From Botrytis cinerea B05.10 (taxonomy: Eukaryota > Ascomycota > Leotiomycetes > Helotiales > Sclerotiniaceae): a DNA stretch of 64,000 nucleotides. The first letter of the stretch is position 1, and every line of letters begins with the position of its first letter. The position numbers were made by a program, and so were the translations under genes. Positions 46,356 to 58,830 of the stretch are shown here, piece after piece. The stretch covers positions 1,557,501-1,621,500 of the forward strand of contig NC_037313.1 in the NCBI RefSeq assembly GCF_000143535.2, given 5' to 3'. The notes beneath the pieces are model-generated. The model did no database searches, was not told the DNA's origin, and saw nothing but the letters and a program-made list of their open reading frames with translations.

Positions 46356-49300
46356 ATGGAAGGTCGGCCATCACAGTTACCGTTCTCGCGGAATACGAAT
46401 ACGGCCTCTCCATATGGTCGTTCCTCGTTTCCACCCGCGCCAAACGGACAGCCTTCACAGTATCCCCCGTCGTCGCATCCACCGAGTGGCCCCCCTTCAT
46501 ACCCGGATCATCAACGAAGAACTTCTGATGGACAATACTTTCAACCGCGTTATCAAGAAGGGCCGCCGTTGCATGGGGGAGGTCATTCAAGACACCCGAG
46601 TTCTTCCTCGATTGGCCATTCAACTCCAGTAGGACGCGGTATGCCTCCACCATCTTCGCCGCAACAACAACAACAACAACAACAACAACACCAAGGACCC
46701 ATCCAACATAGTTATGGACCACCACATCCCCGAGGACCTTCAGTATCTGTTGGGCCTCCGGTCGGTTTTCCAAGTAGCCGAGAATTGCCACCACCTTTGA
46801 ATAGACCACCTAGCACTGCTGGAAGTAACATGTCCATTTCATCATTACTTGGAGGCCCAACACCGACTACTCGTGAACAGATACCAAACCAATACACGTC
46901 CCCAATTACCACATCCGCACCACCTCCGATGTATGGCAGTGCGACGCATGCTTCACCACGCGTCAGCTCAGCGGCAAACGACTATACATCTTTTGGACGT
47001 CCCCGGACCCCCGATGCACGGTACGAACATCGAGATCACCGCGCGAATTCTGCAGGATCACCACCGGGCGCTGGACAATATGGAACGCCTGATCATCGAC
47101 ATGCTACTCCCCAACACTACGGTCATAGACCCTCTCAAAATCAAATCGCTCAGCATCCAGACGATCGGCGCGACTCACAAGGTATGAGGGGTAGCAACAT
47201 GAACATGCCTCCGCGACCAAACAGCCAGCCAATGACATACCATTCATCAACGTCTCGCCCTGGAGATCGTTCGACGTTTCACGGCGAGCCACAACTTGGT
47301 GGTAGGAGAATGGAGCAAGACCCTCGAGGGATGGAGACTTTGACCAGAGGAGATCCGATCCATCAAAGACCGAGTGGTTTCAGCAGTAGACATGACCCGG
47401 TCTTCGAGCACATTGATAGAGAACGAGAGAGGGAGAGAGAGCGAGAGAGAGATAGGGCGGAGAGGGAATCCGCAGCAGCAGCCATGATGATAAATCACAG
47501 AGAGAGGGAGAGGGAGAGGGAAAGGTCTGCTTCAGAGCGAGAACAAGCTATGGCCATGCAGGAACAGGCACGGCCTGGCATACATGGGGAGTACCCACAC
47601 CAAATATCTCAACGAAATCATCCCCAAGTCTATGGTCGTCAGCCAGATGCCCGTGAACAAGCAGCTTGGGCCCGTCCTGGGCATGAACAACAAAGACCTG
47701 GGTTTGAACAACCACCATACGAGCGACCACCACCATCTTATGCACCACATGGTAATGTCTACGACCAACCAAGAAGCGCGGCCCCCCAGTATGGTATTCA
47801 CCCCGCTTATCAACCTGTCCCAAATCATGATCAACGTGATCCTCGTTACACTCATGTCTCTCATTATCCGCCACATTCTCAGCAGCAACAAGCACCGGGA
47901 CCAGGCCCCCATTTTGAGCAAACATTTGACGACAGGATGCAGCAGCAGCAACAGCAGGATCAACAAGCTGCAGCAAGACAGCGAGCTGAAGTTAAAGCTC
48001 AACAATCCGCATTCGCTGGGTCCATGCCACCTAATCCTCAATACACGCAGCATGACTCCCCGCAGAGAAGAGTAATCGAAGAAGCGCCTCCTCAAATGAT
48101 GCAGCAACATCAAAGCCAAAGAGGACTTCTGAGTGTTCAAGATAACCGCAGGGGAGGTCGAGTCTCACCCATACCTCAAGCTGTACAAGGTGCACAATCA
48201 CAGCAGCCTGGTCCCGCTGGTGAACCTAGCATCAAGAGTGAGTTTGGTAAAATATTCCCTGGCATTGGAAGTGGAGTGGCTTTGAGTTTATCTAGTCCCG
48301 TTGCGGGGTCTACTACTGGTGGTTTGCCTTTCTCTGGCTCACGCCGTGAAGATCTCGATTCACCTTCTGCGCACAATTCGCCAATTGAAAACGGTAGTTC
48401 TGCAATACCTCGTCCATTCGGTAGACGTCGTAAGCTCAAGGAGGAAGATAGAAATGATGACGACAGTAGTACTGGACGACAGACTCCTAATGGCAGAGGA
48501 AAACGTACAAAGCATGCTGCACATCGACATATGTATGTTCACATTTCCACATCCCCTCTTCTAATGGCCTATCTAACCTGTCTTAGTCACCAACACCGAG
48601 TAGCTGGTGCTCTGGATCACATCCCGTCACCTTCATCTCAATCGATGACTCCGTTCAAAAGCGTGAAGAAAATCAACGGTGATGTATCTCCACCTCATGG
48701 AGAAATATCAGTTGTTCCGCATCATCATCTGACCAATTCACATTCTCATCATCACCATCACCACCATCACCATTCCACAGGACCAACCCACAATTCTGTA
48801 GGACCAAGAGTTCCCCCTCTGAACAATCATCTCCATATGCCCAAATACCGAGTTCATTCACAAGAAATTATTGATGATGCTTCACAGTATCCTCGTTGCC
48901 ATCTTGGTAGTGAATATTACCAGGCAAATCTCTCATTGTACCGATCAAACTCTACTGGCGAAATTCCATATAATCGCGCGTTTGCTGGTACTAATAAAAG
49001 TAGCGCCAATTTCGAAAATCTCATCAACTGTACATTTACAATTAAGATTTCCCGTGTTCACCTTCAGCCGCCGAGCAGAGCACAAATCACAGCTCGGAAA
49101 AACCTCTGGGGTACTGATGTTTATTCGGACGACTCGGACATCATTGCGGCATTAATTCATCAAGGTTGGATTTGCGGAAAATGGAGTGACGATATTGATG
49201 TCAAACTTTTGGATCTTTACCAAGCAGATGAAGGAATCTCTGTTGAGCCAGAGCTAGATACTATGGCTGATGGACCGGATGAATTTTTTGAGCACCCTCC

Positions 49301-50540
49301 TGCAAGAGGTCCTATGCCAGTTCGTAACAATCGTGATCTTCATGTCACTGTACTTGTTCTGGGTTGTCTTGACAAGTACTTCAGCACGATCCGATATGGT
49401 ATCAAGAGTCGTGAATGGGGAGGCAAGAACACTCGTGCTCACGATGGTTTGAGTTACTTGATTATGAACATCAGGTGGGTTGAAGGAGTTAACGGGATGG
49501 AGCGCGGAAATGTTGCAATGAAACATCACATGGATAGAGAATACCAGGAAGTTGATCGAGACCGCGAGTTGTGGCTGGAAACAGCAATGAACGGAAATGG
49601 GAAGCGAACTATGGACCATGATAATGGAGAGGACATAGTAATGGAAGAAAGCAACATGAGAGGTGATGGAGATGCGCAGCATGTTTTAAATGATGGTGAA
49701 ATTAGAGGTGTCGGCATGGGAAGTTGGTGGAAGGGAAATTCTAGGGGTTCTTCAAAGCGCATCAACACCGGAGAAGATTCAGCTCCTCAAAGAGGAGTAG
49801 AATTACTAGGAGTTGAAATATCACCACGCCCAGCATATTCTTCACCAGCCCGCGGAGTAAGTAGTGCTGTTCCGAATCATTAGAACTCAGATATGAATTT
49901 GTTACTAACTTGAGGACGGCAGGATGTTACTAGAGCAGATGCCTTAGGAAATGGAGACGCTACAAAGCATTCTACGAATTCCGCACCCATCTCCGACAAT
50001 AGATACAACACCAATCCAACTTTGGAATGGGGCCGTGTTCAGGTACCAACTGTGAACTCCGGTACTTCACCAAACAGAGAAAGCAATTTGCCAGTTTCAT
50101 CCTCAAATCCAGAACCGATGGCAGTTGAAGAAACAGCTCCGCCTCCCAAAACCTCAATGTCTACGGAAATACTGGAGTCCGGAAATCTTGCCCTAAAGAC
50201 CACAGAAGACCCAAGTCGCGAAGAAGAAGTTGTCAAGGATATCAAATCCACTCAGAACCTAAATCAAGCTATCCCTCAGCCAGAGATTCAATCAGATCAA
50301 CCAAGTCAAACGCCAGTCCCAGAAAGCAAAAAGGCGGACGAAGATGTTTCCACTACAGCCGAGTCAAAAGACTCAGAGACCACCGCACAAGTCGTCCCGG
50401 TCGTCGAAGTCCCTGCGGCTGCAATTGAAACATTAGCTCAAGCTCAGACTAATGAGGCCGGTGGAGACTTTTCTGCGGAAGTTGGTGCAGATGCAGTTGT
50501 GGATGCAGATTCGTCTTCATCTGCTCCTGCAAACAACTGA
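46356..50540 (+). CDS. RXT3: Rxt3, subunit of the Rpd3L histone deacetylase complex
   Basis: Exons 46356-48532, 48587-49856 and 49923-50540 give about 1354 residues, far longer than yeast Rxt3. The conserved Rxt3 domain is at about residues 812-1030: KYRVHSQEIIDDASQYP, NCTFTIKISRVHL, RKNLWGTDVYSDDSDIIAAL, HQGWICGKWSDDIDV and LHVTVLVLGCLDKYFSTIRYG. The first 700 residues are low-complexity and probably disordered, with a Gln run, two Arg-Glu repeats (RERERERERD, RERERERER) and Pro-rich segments; a poly-His run lies before the domain. The C-terminus is acidic and Ala/Ser/Thr-rich. Intron 1 is 54 bases with no in-frame stop, so its retention would add 18 residues. The name is secure for the domain; the N-terminus is lineage-specific. 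Confidence 0.9.
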
Positions 50541-52985
50541 TGCAATAATGTGAGGCCATGCCATCGTCATGGAATTGCCTAACTGTGCTTTGTCTCAGCA
50601 GAGAAAGCCCCTACACGTTAGCCTTATCCAGAATAATGATTTCCTCACACAGTTTCGCAAGACAGAAATAGTGCTGAGGGGATTATACTATTTCATTTTG
50701 ACTTCGTTCAAGATTAAAGAAGACTCAATTCTACAGACACAAAATGATAACAACGAGCGTTCATTTCTCGCAATTCGATCAAATGTCAAATATTCCTGGG
50801 AATATTACCAATGACCATCTCCACTTTACGCATACGAACCACAATGCATCGAACACTATCTCTCTAGATATGTCACATATCAAGGAGGAAAGCAACAACC
50901 AAGCCACATTTGGGAGATTTATCTCCTCCAAGAGATGCTCGAGACAACAGTCCACACGCGTCTCAAATCAAAAGTTCTTCTTGCCAGTCTCACATGCCGG
51001 AACACAAGATGGATCCGAGCAATATCTCAGCATACGCTTGTCTGCGAGGATGATGCTGCTCCCCGTCTTGTTTCCACCTTTTTTAACGTTCTTTTTGTTT
51101 TCTTTTTCTTTCAAGAAATACCACCCATCGTTGTTTTTCCACGTGAGCAAGGTGTTTGGCGTTTAACATTCGGATCATCGTATTTGCCAAGGCAAATTGA
51201 TGATCAAGCAATGTTTACTGGCTTGCTAAGTACTTCGTATGCCGAGATTGGGGATTGAGAGGCCGATGATGCAGCTTGCTCTTGCTGCAAAACATGGAGG
51301 GAGGGTATGTTGACACAGCAGTCCGGTGGGGAAGTAGAAGAGATAACAAAGTGGAATATACTACAGCCAGTAAGCCCCAGAGGCGTAAGTTGATCTTGCG
51401 AATGTCCATAGATCGACTGATCGTGGCGTTGAAATATATACGTAGATAGATCAACATAAAATTGAAAAACATATCAAAAACTATAATGCGTTGTGTATAG
51501 GTAGTTGTGTGGAAGTGTGAAAGTGAAATTGAGATAAGATTGAGATAAGAGCCTGCTGTAAGATGTAAGAAATACAAGTGCTGATAAAGTTAAACTCTTG
51601 AAAGGCGCCAACTCCGTTCGGCCCAAACCCGCCAAGACATTACGTTGCATTATCATGTCAAATTTATCACGTGATTAAGATATTTCTCTCTCCGCTGAAA
51701 GATTCTGCTGGTATAAGGTCTTATTATCATGATCGCGAGGGCTGACCTTGTAAAGGTTAAGAAGCTAAGCTAAGATATATGTAAAGTAGATGTCTTATCA
51801 TATCATTCAGGCACTCATCGGCATAACACCGCTCTTGAGCTCCCGGTGAATCCCCATTGTCGTTTTATCCCCCTTTGCTTTTCCAGTTTTTCAAACTCTA
51901 CTCTCCTCTCCTCCCGGTGAGCTCTCATCTGGATCATTCATGAATCTCTCCCCTCTTATAAATCATATGTATCTAGTATTTCGTGGCTCATGTCTTGGAG
52001 CTCGTATGTAAGTTATAAGTAAGTGAGTATGTAAGTTATAAGTTATGAGTTATAAGTTGATATCTACTACTCGTAATGATTACATCCTATATCCTATATT
52101 CTTCATCTTGTAAATGTATATATCTAATATATAGATAGAGAAGTAGCGTGTATCTGTATGTGTGTATGTACCTATGTATGTATATACTTCTCTTTATCTT
52201 TCATATTATATCTTTCGTGAAATTATCTCTTATTATATTATCTCTTGTTAAATTATCTTTCATTAAGTTGTTCCTCATTTCTCATTCCTCATTTCGCTCC
52301 GTCGAGCTCCCGGTGATTGCGCTATTTGATATCGAGTTAGCACCTATGAGTACCTATGAGTAAGTACGTAAGTATTCAAGTAGGTAGGTAAATACACAGC
52401 AATTATTTTCATTTTGCAAATTGACTCTCATCATCATCATCATCATCATAATTTACTATAATATCTACTTCCAGTAAGCTTTCTCCATCATCGTTACATC
52501 AGGTCATGTATTTATTCCACTCAACCTACTCAACCGGTGACCTGTCTCGTTTTTAATTTCTTGCATTTTCTTGCATCTTAATTTCTTCCGTACCTCTCGG
52601 GACCCCCTTAAGATCCACCAATTCAAGATTCGAAAATTCGAAGATGTAGATCTATGGAATTCAAAGTACACTTTCAGGAAATGGATATTTTTTTGTTTCG
52701 ATTCAGAAGAATAAGCAAATTTGTATGTACTCGTGTCTGCAATTTGCAAAAGAAAAGCAGGTGAGGTATCTCTTCATCTTTCCATCACTCGATCTCTCTG
52801 ATTTCATCATTCATTTCATCTAGTAGCTTCCTCCCTTTTCTCCCCCTCTCCACTTCTCTCCTTATTTTATTTCAATTTGTTTTACACAGATGCACAGACT
52901 GCTATGTGCATCATCTTCTTACTACACAGTCTTTCAATACTCATCTTCACGCTACCATCCTCCACATCAATGCCATGGCACAGAT
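50541..52985. other. Intergenic, no supported gene
   Basis: About 2.4 kb on the 3' side of RXT3 and of the convergent AMA1 gene. A plus-strand frame 50744-51166 is open but low in complexity and unrecognised. Three copies of a (GAGCT)CCCGGTGA motif occur at 51837-51849, 51913-51924 and 52304-52316. TAAGTTATAAG direct repeats lie at about 52008-52060 and an (ATC)n run at about 52431-52449. Confidence 0.5.
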
Positions 52986-55711
52986 TTATCTGATAACAGC
53001 GCCCTCTTTGTCAATCCCCTCCAAACCCTCCAAAATATCACTTCCACCTAGTAAACCCTCGCCTCCACTAGTAGCCTTCATACTACTTGTCCAAACCTCA
53101 TGAAATTTAACACTTTCATCACTACTAGCCACAACCAAGCAACCCTCTTGAGCCGTTCTTGTCAAGGCTCTTCCCCCTTCTCTGCTACTATGGCTCTCAT
53201 TTGGGCCACCTGGATATGGAATGGCAAATAGTGCTCGATGCTCGCCCTCCCACGGAATAGCAGCTACTTGTTTACAATCTGGCCAGCTGAAGACTGCGAT
53301 TCGATATGGATGCTCGGGTTGCGCATACCCGAATGTGGCTGCAATCTCACGACGAGTAGTGGACCAAATAAGAGAAGTAACTTGAGCTGCGACACTAATG
53401 GTAGCTAGACAGGCCCCGGAAGATGTGTGAAAGAAATGTATACATTTATCGTTGCTGCCGCCGCCGGTTGCAATGAGTCCGTCCCTCCAAGGGCAGAATG
53501 CAATTGCCTTAACAGCGGCTCCATGAATCCAACGATGTTTCTCTGCCCCTGAAATAATTTCTTTGACACGACTTTGACTCGCTACGCTGTGTATGCGACG
53601 CATGCCTGCCGTGGCAAGGAATACTTCTTCTGCTGTGCCGAGTTGACCACGAGAAGGCCGGGTGACTTCGTTTGTGCGAAAGAGACAACAAAGGTTATCG
53701 TTACCTCCAGTTGCGAAAGATGAGCCATCTGTGGAAAATGAGAGACCGCAAATTTGTTGGGTGTGAATGGATATCTTGGCAATAAGTGCCATGGAGCCAG
53801 ACCAGCCGTCGCGAGTTATTTCCCATGCATCAGGCCATTCAACGGCATAATAGTATATATTGCCTTGTTCATCACCGACAATCAGATCTTCCGTCTTCAC
53901 CATGATACCTGAGGCAAGTGGATTTCGCGAAGGTCTCATTGTTATCGATGGTCTCCAGGTTACGCAAGCTATAGGGCAGGGCTGTTGAACTTCGAATCTT
54001 GGCAATAGACTATCATAAAGTGATAATAAACTCAGAGACCCATCAGACCTGCCAAAGGCAAGTATTGATTTGGCTCCTTGTGTGGATGAAAATGCCAGCG
54101 ATGTCAACCAAGAAGCATTCGAAGTTCCGCCATGGAGTAAATGAACTCCTGCCATTTCAGACCATGCATAAAGCAGTGAGCCCAGACCAACGGCCAGTGT
54201 ATGACTTGTTCCAGAGTATGCGAGAACTGAGCAATAAAAGTCGTCTCGTAAATTTGGTGCATCGAGAACTGTGCTGAAAATCAGAAAGAATTCCACAACT
54301 GTGAAGGTAAAACTTATTTGAAAGGTGCGACAGGAAGACTGCGAGGTTCCTGTGGCAATGGTTGCTCTGTATGATCATCAGAATCTCTATCTGCGCATAC
54401 AAAAACCATATAGAAAGCAGGAAACCGATTTACGAACTTTGTTCTGGTCCACCAAGAACCCACTCTGTTCCATTCCATGTAGTCTTGGTGTCAAAAATAT
54501 GTCTCTTGAACTTGGAATCGAACGGAGTAGCGGGTGGTGTGGCTAATGGGTCTCGAAATTCAAAAACGCGTTGTGTGCGGTCAATATCTAATGCTTGCGC
54601 CAACCTGTCTTCATGCTTCTCAAAGTCTTCTTGTGCTTTTGGACGTGAAGCCGAGAAGGATGTTGTATATAATGGTGCATTAGTCCCACTGCCTAACATG
54701 CCACCACGCCCATCTGAGATGCCAGCGCTCACAGGAGCCACTCCTCCGACGGCCCATACGGTTCCTACACTGACCTGTGATGATTAGTACCGCAAAGAAA
54801 AGATGTTTGCTTCTTGATTTTTCATCCTTCACAGCTGTTTGCTAGATATGCGGAAAGAAATCATTGGAAACATGAACATCAAACTTGCACGCACCTGCCT
54901 CTCCCCATTGGGTATTGTCGGGGCACTTCTCTGAAAAATAAGGGCAGTAGCACCTATAAAACGATCAGAATAGAGATCGATTGTTACCCTTCACTCACGC
55001 CATACCTCTGCCACGATTTGCAGAAACAATTCTTCTTGAATCAGGTCGAGAAGCTAGGGGGATTGGTGATGTAGCACGTCGGCGTGGGTTGAAAGCATCA
55101 AGGCTTGCACTGCTATGTCTCATTAGTCTTTCATAAGGCGAAAGACTCCCAGGATCTTTATTGGCACGAAAGCTTTGTGCCGCTGAATCGGATCTTTTCA
55201 GAACAGGAAGAAATCGATCGGGAGAGTGCAAGGAGCTAGCGGACTTTCTAGTCGGGGTCGAGTCAACTGATGTTCGAGCCCTGAGCGCATTCGAAAGAGT
55301 TGGTCTTGATTTGGTACTAGGTCGAGGTAGTGTCGAAGAAGATAACTCATTCGGAGTTTTGGGGCTATCTGATGGCCCATCAAGCCTAAGACTATTTGGG
55401 GCAATAGTTGACAGGTTGTGACCTATAGTATTTCCATTGATCACATTTTTGATTCGCATGGATAGACTCGTTTTCCATTCTTTTCCATTTTCATCTCGAT
55501 ACTGTTGCAGGAAAGGGTCATGGTCCGAAACAGTATCTGCAATCACATAAGACATTGGCTCGCAATGCATCCCAGGGTAGACACGGCGCTTACCACTTAA
55601 TATACTTGACCTTCGTCTGGGAGATGAACTGTCATAACCTGAGTCGTCCGGAGAATAGAGAATCTTTGGAGAGCTATTGATCCACCACCCTTCATTATAA
55701 AAAGAAGACAT
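52986..55711 (-). CDS. AMA1: Ama1-like APC/C activator (WD40), with a non-canonical intron
   Basis: Ama1 is a Cdc20/Cdh1-family activator of the anaphase-promoting complex, meiosis-specific in yeast. Proposed minus-strand exons: 55711-55006, 54953-54895, 54774-54438, 54390-54318 and 54273-52986, about 820 residues. The C-box is SPDRFLPVLKRS (about residue 165). GTVWAVGGVAP and SGTNAPLYTTSF precede the conserved VLDAPNLRDDFYCSVLAYS, then a seven-bladed WD40 domain with LRDD, SFSTDGSSFATGGNDN and GLIATGGGSNDK. The protein ends GAVIR, the Ile-Arg tail that docks on APC/C. The intron between RSLPVAPF and VLDAP begins ATAAGT instead of GTAAGT (54317 down to 54274). Removing it restores the frame. 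The 54438 donor (GTTCGT) is also weak; a donor at 54433 with acceptor at 54386 is an alternative. Confidence 0.82.
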
Positions 55712-56386
55712 AGCAATGCTATGAAGAGTGACAACCGAGGAGGCCAATGATAAGACACAAATGAACAGCGGCTTATCGACACTCCCTCGTGAAATGGAAC
55801 AATGGAGAGTAAATAGAAATATCGAACCTCACGCTGATTTCCTGAAAGAAAAGGGAGGAATAGGGAGGTCCGTAAGTCCAGCAGGAAACCCCTCGAAGCT
55901 ATCCTACAGCTTCTTCCTGTCGATGGCTAAAGAATGTCGACCGGAGAAGGGCACCGGCGGAGCCTATGGAGAGACAATAGCACAAATAAAACGACACCAA
56001 GAAACACTCAAATCATGCATTACCGACAATGTACTGCTGTACTGCTGAAGTTAGCAATACTGTAAAAATGGTGGCAATCCTTCTGGTCCTGTCGGTGGAC
56101 ACATGAAGAGAGGAGAAGGAGGAGAATATAAAAGAAGAGATGGGACGAGAGACATCGACTGATGTTATCGGAAGCAAGTACTAACAACTTGAACCGATAT
56201 TGTACCGACATATGGTCGATCCGGAGCTTACATGACAAAGCTCCGGCCCCGCTTTCCGTATTCGTGAGTCGCGTTTTCCAAGAGCTACCTACTTGTCTCA
56301 TCTCACAAGGCTGAACTGCCAGCCACCCCGCCAACTATCATTCAGCCAACTTATCGCCTCCAGTAATATAAAAAGAGGTTCTCAAG
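55712..56386. promoter_or_regulatory. Divergent promoter region, AMA1/BET4
   Basis: About 675 bases between divergent start codons. A plus-strand frame here (to 56048) is not supported by any family feature. No named site identified. Confidence 0.45.
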
Positions 56387-57755
56387 ATGGCAAGCGTATG
56401 TCTCTTAAGACTTCGTGGTAACTTGAGACTGATTACATTTATAGCATGGAATGCCACGAATTGCGACGACTGAACAAAAATCAATCACGGCGCAGCTGAA
56501 GGAACAAAAGGATATTGAAGAATACAAAGCTTTGGTAGAACTAATTCAGCTCAAAGTACGTTCATACTCGGTTGCATGATGGCATTGCTGATGTTTAGAA
56601 AGGTTGCAGAGCGCCAATACACCCGTGAGGTACTCGACCTAACTTCCAAACTACTGTCGAAGAATCCCGAATACTATACGATATGGAACATCCGCAGGCG
56701 TTTGCTAATTCATGGATTATTCTCGAAATCATCGGAGTCATCATTGGAATCGGATACCCAATTGCCTTCTTCTGGGCCATCCGAGAACTCGACGTCTGGC
56801 GTAATCTCATCCTCCTCTACCTCTGCGTCTTCCGAGGACTCGACCAAGATCCGGGCAGACCCGCACCTCCTGAATCCTTGGAAGAATTCTACGATACTTG
56901 ATTTGATACAGGCAGACTTAGATTTTATATTTCCATTGATGTTGGGCTGGCCAAAATGCTATTGGATATGGAACTATCGATTGTGGTTATTAAAAGAAGC
57001 AAATGACAGATTGGCCGCCGATGTCGCGAGAGGATTGTGGCAGCGCGAACTTGTCTTAGTGGGGAAGATGTTGACAAGAGATAGTCGAAATTTCCATGGC
57101 TGGGGATACCGACGCACCGTTGTTTCACAATTAGAAGATCCCAAATTGGATGGCTCAAGCATGGTCGAATCGGAATTTGCATACACTACAAGAATGATCA
57201 ATGCGGAGTTGAAAAACTTCTCGGCCTGGCATAACCGAAGCAAACTAATACCAAGACTGCTCGACGAGCGGCAAGCGACCGCGACTGAGAGGCGACAGTT
57301 CTTAGATGATGGTACACTTGACTCCGGTATATTGCGTTACAACTTATGCTAACATTTCTTCAGAGTTTGATCTTATTACTAAAGCTATGTGGAATGATGC
57401 GTATCCGTATGATCAGTCTGTATGGTTTTATCATCAATTTCTTATGTCAACTCTCACCGAGTCCGTTGGCCATGCAACCATAACTCCAAACTTCTCTCGA
57501 GAAGATCGTATTGAATATATTAAGCAGCAAATTATCAATTTGAGGGATTTTCTCGACGGAGGTGAGGATTGTAAATGGGTTTTTGATGCTTTGTTTGAGT
57601 ATACACTTGCTGTATGTGAAATGGAAATGCGCCTGCCTGAACACGATGAAGTACAAGATTGTAAAGACTGGCTTTCAGAATTGAGGAAGCTCGATCCTAT
57701 GAGAGCTGGTAGGTGGGATGGTCTCGAGCTCATTTTACGGAAGTCGAACGAGTAA
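56387..57755 (+). CDS. BET4: Rab geranylgeranyltransferase alpha subunit
   Basis: With Bet2 and the escort protein it prenylates Rab GTPases. Exons 56387-56395, 56445-56555, 56603-57311 and 57364-57755 give 406 residues. The first exon encodes only MAS and joins to HGMPRIATTEQK. The prenyltransferase alpha repeats (PPTA) are visible in order: NPEYYTIWNIRRR, KCYWIWNYRLWLL, NFHGWGYRRTV, NFSAWHNRSKLIP and DQSVWFYHQFLM. A Ser-rich insert (about residues 80-120) separates repeats 1 and 2. For exon 3 I chose acceptor AG at 56602 over the one four bases earlier because only that keeps the frame. Identification is secure. Confidence 0.94.
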
Positions 57756-58095
57756 ATCATATCGGGCACTCTTTCGGGGAAGATTTTGTTTTGGCAATCA
57801 TGAAGAAGTCAGATTCAAATCGTGTTTGACGACACAATGATTGGTTTTCATTCACATCTTCAAACTTTCGATGCATAGGAGAATCGGAATGATACGTCCA
57901 AAGAAATATCCCATACACAAAGTTCAAAAAGACATGCCTCTCTACTAAACATCTACTCATGAAGACTTTTCAAACACGGTGTCTGGTCCCACGAGCGTTT
58001 CTCATACCTCTTTACGAGCGTAGCCTCTCAAATCGAAAAACAAAACCGAACGCTTGCCCTTTTTTCCATAAGACTTAAATTTACGACACCTCAAA
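57756..58095. other. Convergent 3' flank, BET4 and membrane protein gene
   Basis: 340 bases between two stop codons, holding both 3' untranslated regions. No gene seen. Confidence 0.5.
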
Positions 58096-58830
58096 CTAAA
58101 TATACCTCATCATTGTTCCTCTATGAAGACATCGTCCATTTCTTCGTTTCTGGAGAAAGTTCACTACCCAACTGAGCATCATCCAAATGCTAACACTCAA
58201 GGGTAAGATACACAACACCAACTCCACAGGATTAAAATCTATCCAATATCCATAGGCTTGAACTACCAAAAGCCACGCGGAGCAGAAATAGGCGGGCCCA
58301 TATGACATCCATAGAATTATTGTAAGAGCAAAGACGTCTGTAGCGAGAATGAAGCTGTAGAATGTGATGACGTCATGGGAAGACTTGAATTGCGGGTCTA
58401 AGGAGCCTAGAATGGGAGTGGTGATCTGCAATTGTTAGGGTCGCTCTTTGCTGGGGGTTTGGGAAAGACTTACTCTGGACATAGTGGAGCTGGGAGTCAC
58501 TAGATTTCTGCTATAATTTAGGCAGATAAAGGTTGCGCCCATGAGAAGCGAAGAACTGATGTTTATGAGTGCGAGAGTCGGGAGAAAGAGAGAAGGGCAC
58601 GATGAGCGACGGGACATAATGGCCAAAACCGAAATGTGGCAATCATGTATTCTGGGTTCCATGTTGTGATTGATTGAGTTGATATCGGTTGATACAAGCT
58701 TGGATATTGAAGCCCATTTCTCGCCGAAGAAGGATGCATTTGGGAGTAAACATTGACAAAAGTGGAAGCTACCATTTTGGTGGAATGGCTTCTCACTGTC
58801 CATCTTCAGTATATGTTCTGTTTTCCCCAT
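58096..58830 (-). CDS. Unknown four-span membrane protein
   Basis: Minus-strand exons 58830-58474 and 58425-58096 join in frame through a 48-base GT-AG intron to about 228 residues. The start could be ATG 58830 or ATG 58803. The N-terminal 70 residues are soluble and Cys/His-containing (CQCLLPNASFFGEKW, HDCHISVLAIM). Four hydrophobic segments follow: LPTLALINISSSLLMGATFI, FYSFILATDVFALTIILWM, FCSAWLLVVQAYGYWI and VLCILPLSVSIWMMLSWVV. The C-terminus is short and basic (QKRRNGRCLHRGTMMRYI). I do not recognise the family. The intron and the span pattern make a real gene likely. Confidence 0.6.

Noticed and set aside
47532..48140. Long minus-strand frame of 202 codons inside RXT3
   Set aside because: It is the antisense shadow of a repetitive Gln/His/Pro-rich coding region and has no splice or family support.
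50744..51166. 140-codon frame downstream of RXT3
   Set aside because: Low-complexity Phe-rich C-terminus, no recognisable domain; most likely 3' flank. Not excluded as a small orphan.
54157..54402. Continuous minus-strand frame that would avoid the AT-AG intron in AMA1
   Set aside because: It is open across the junction but in a different frame from both conserved flanks (RSLPVAPF and VLDAPNLRDD), so it is a shadow.
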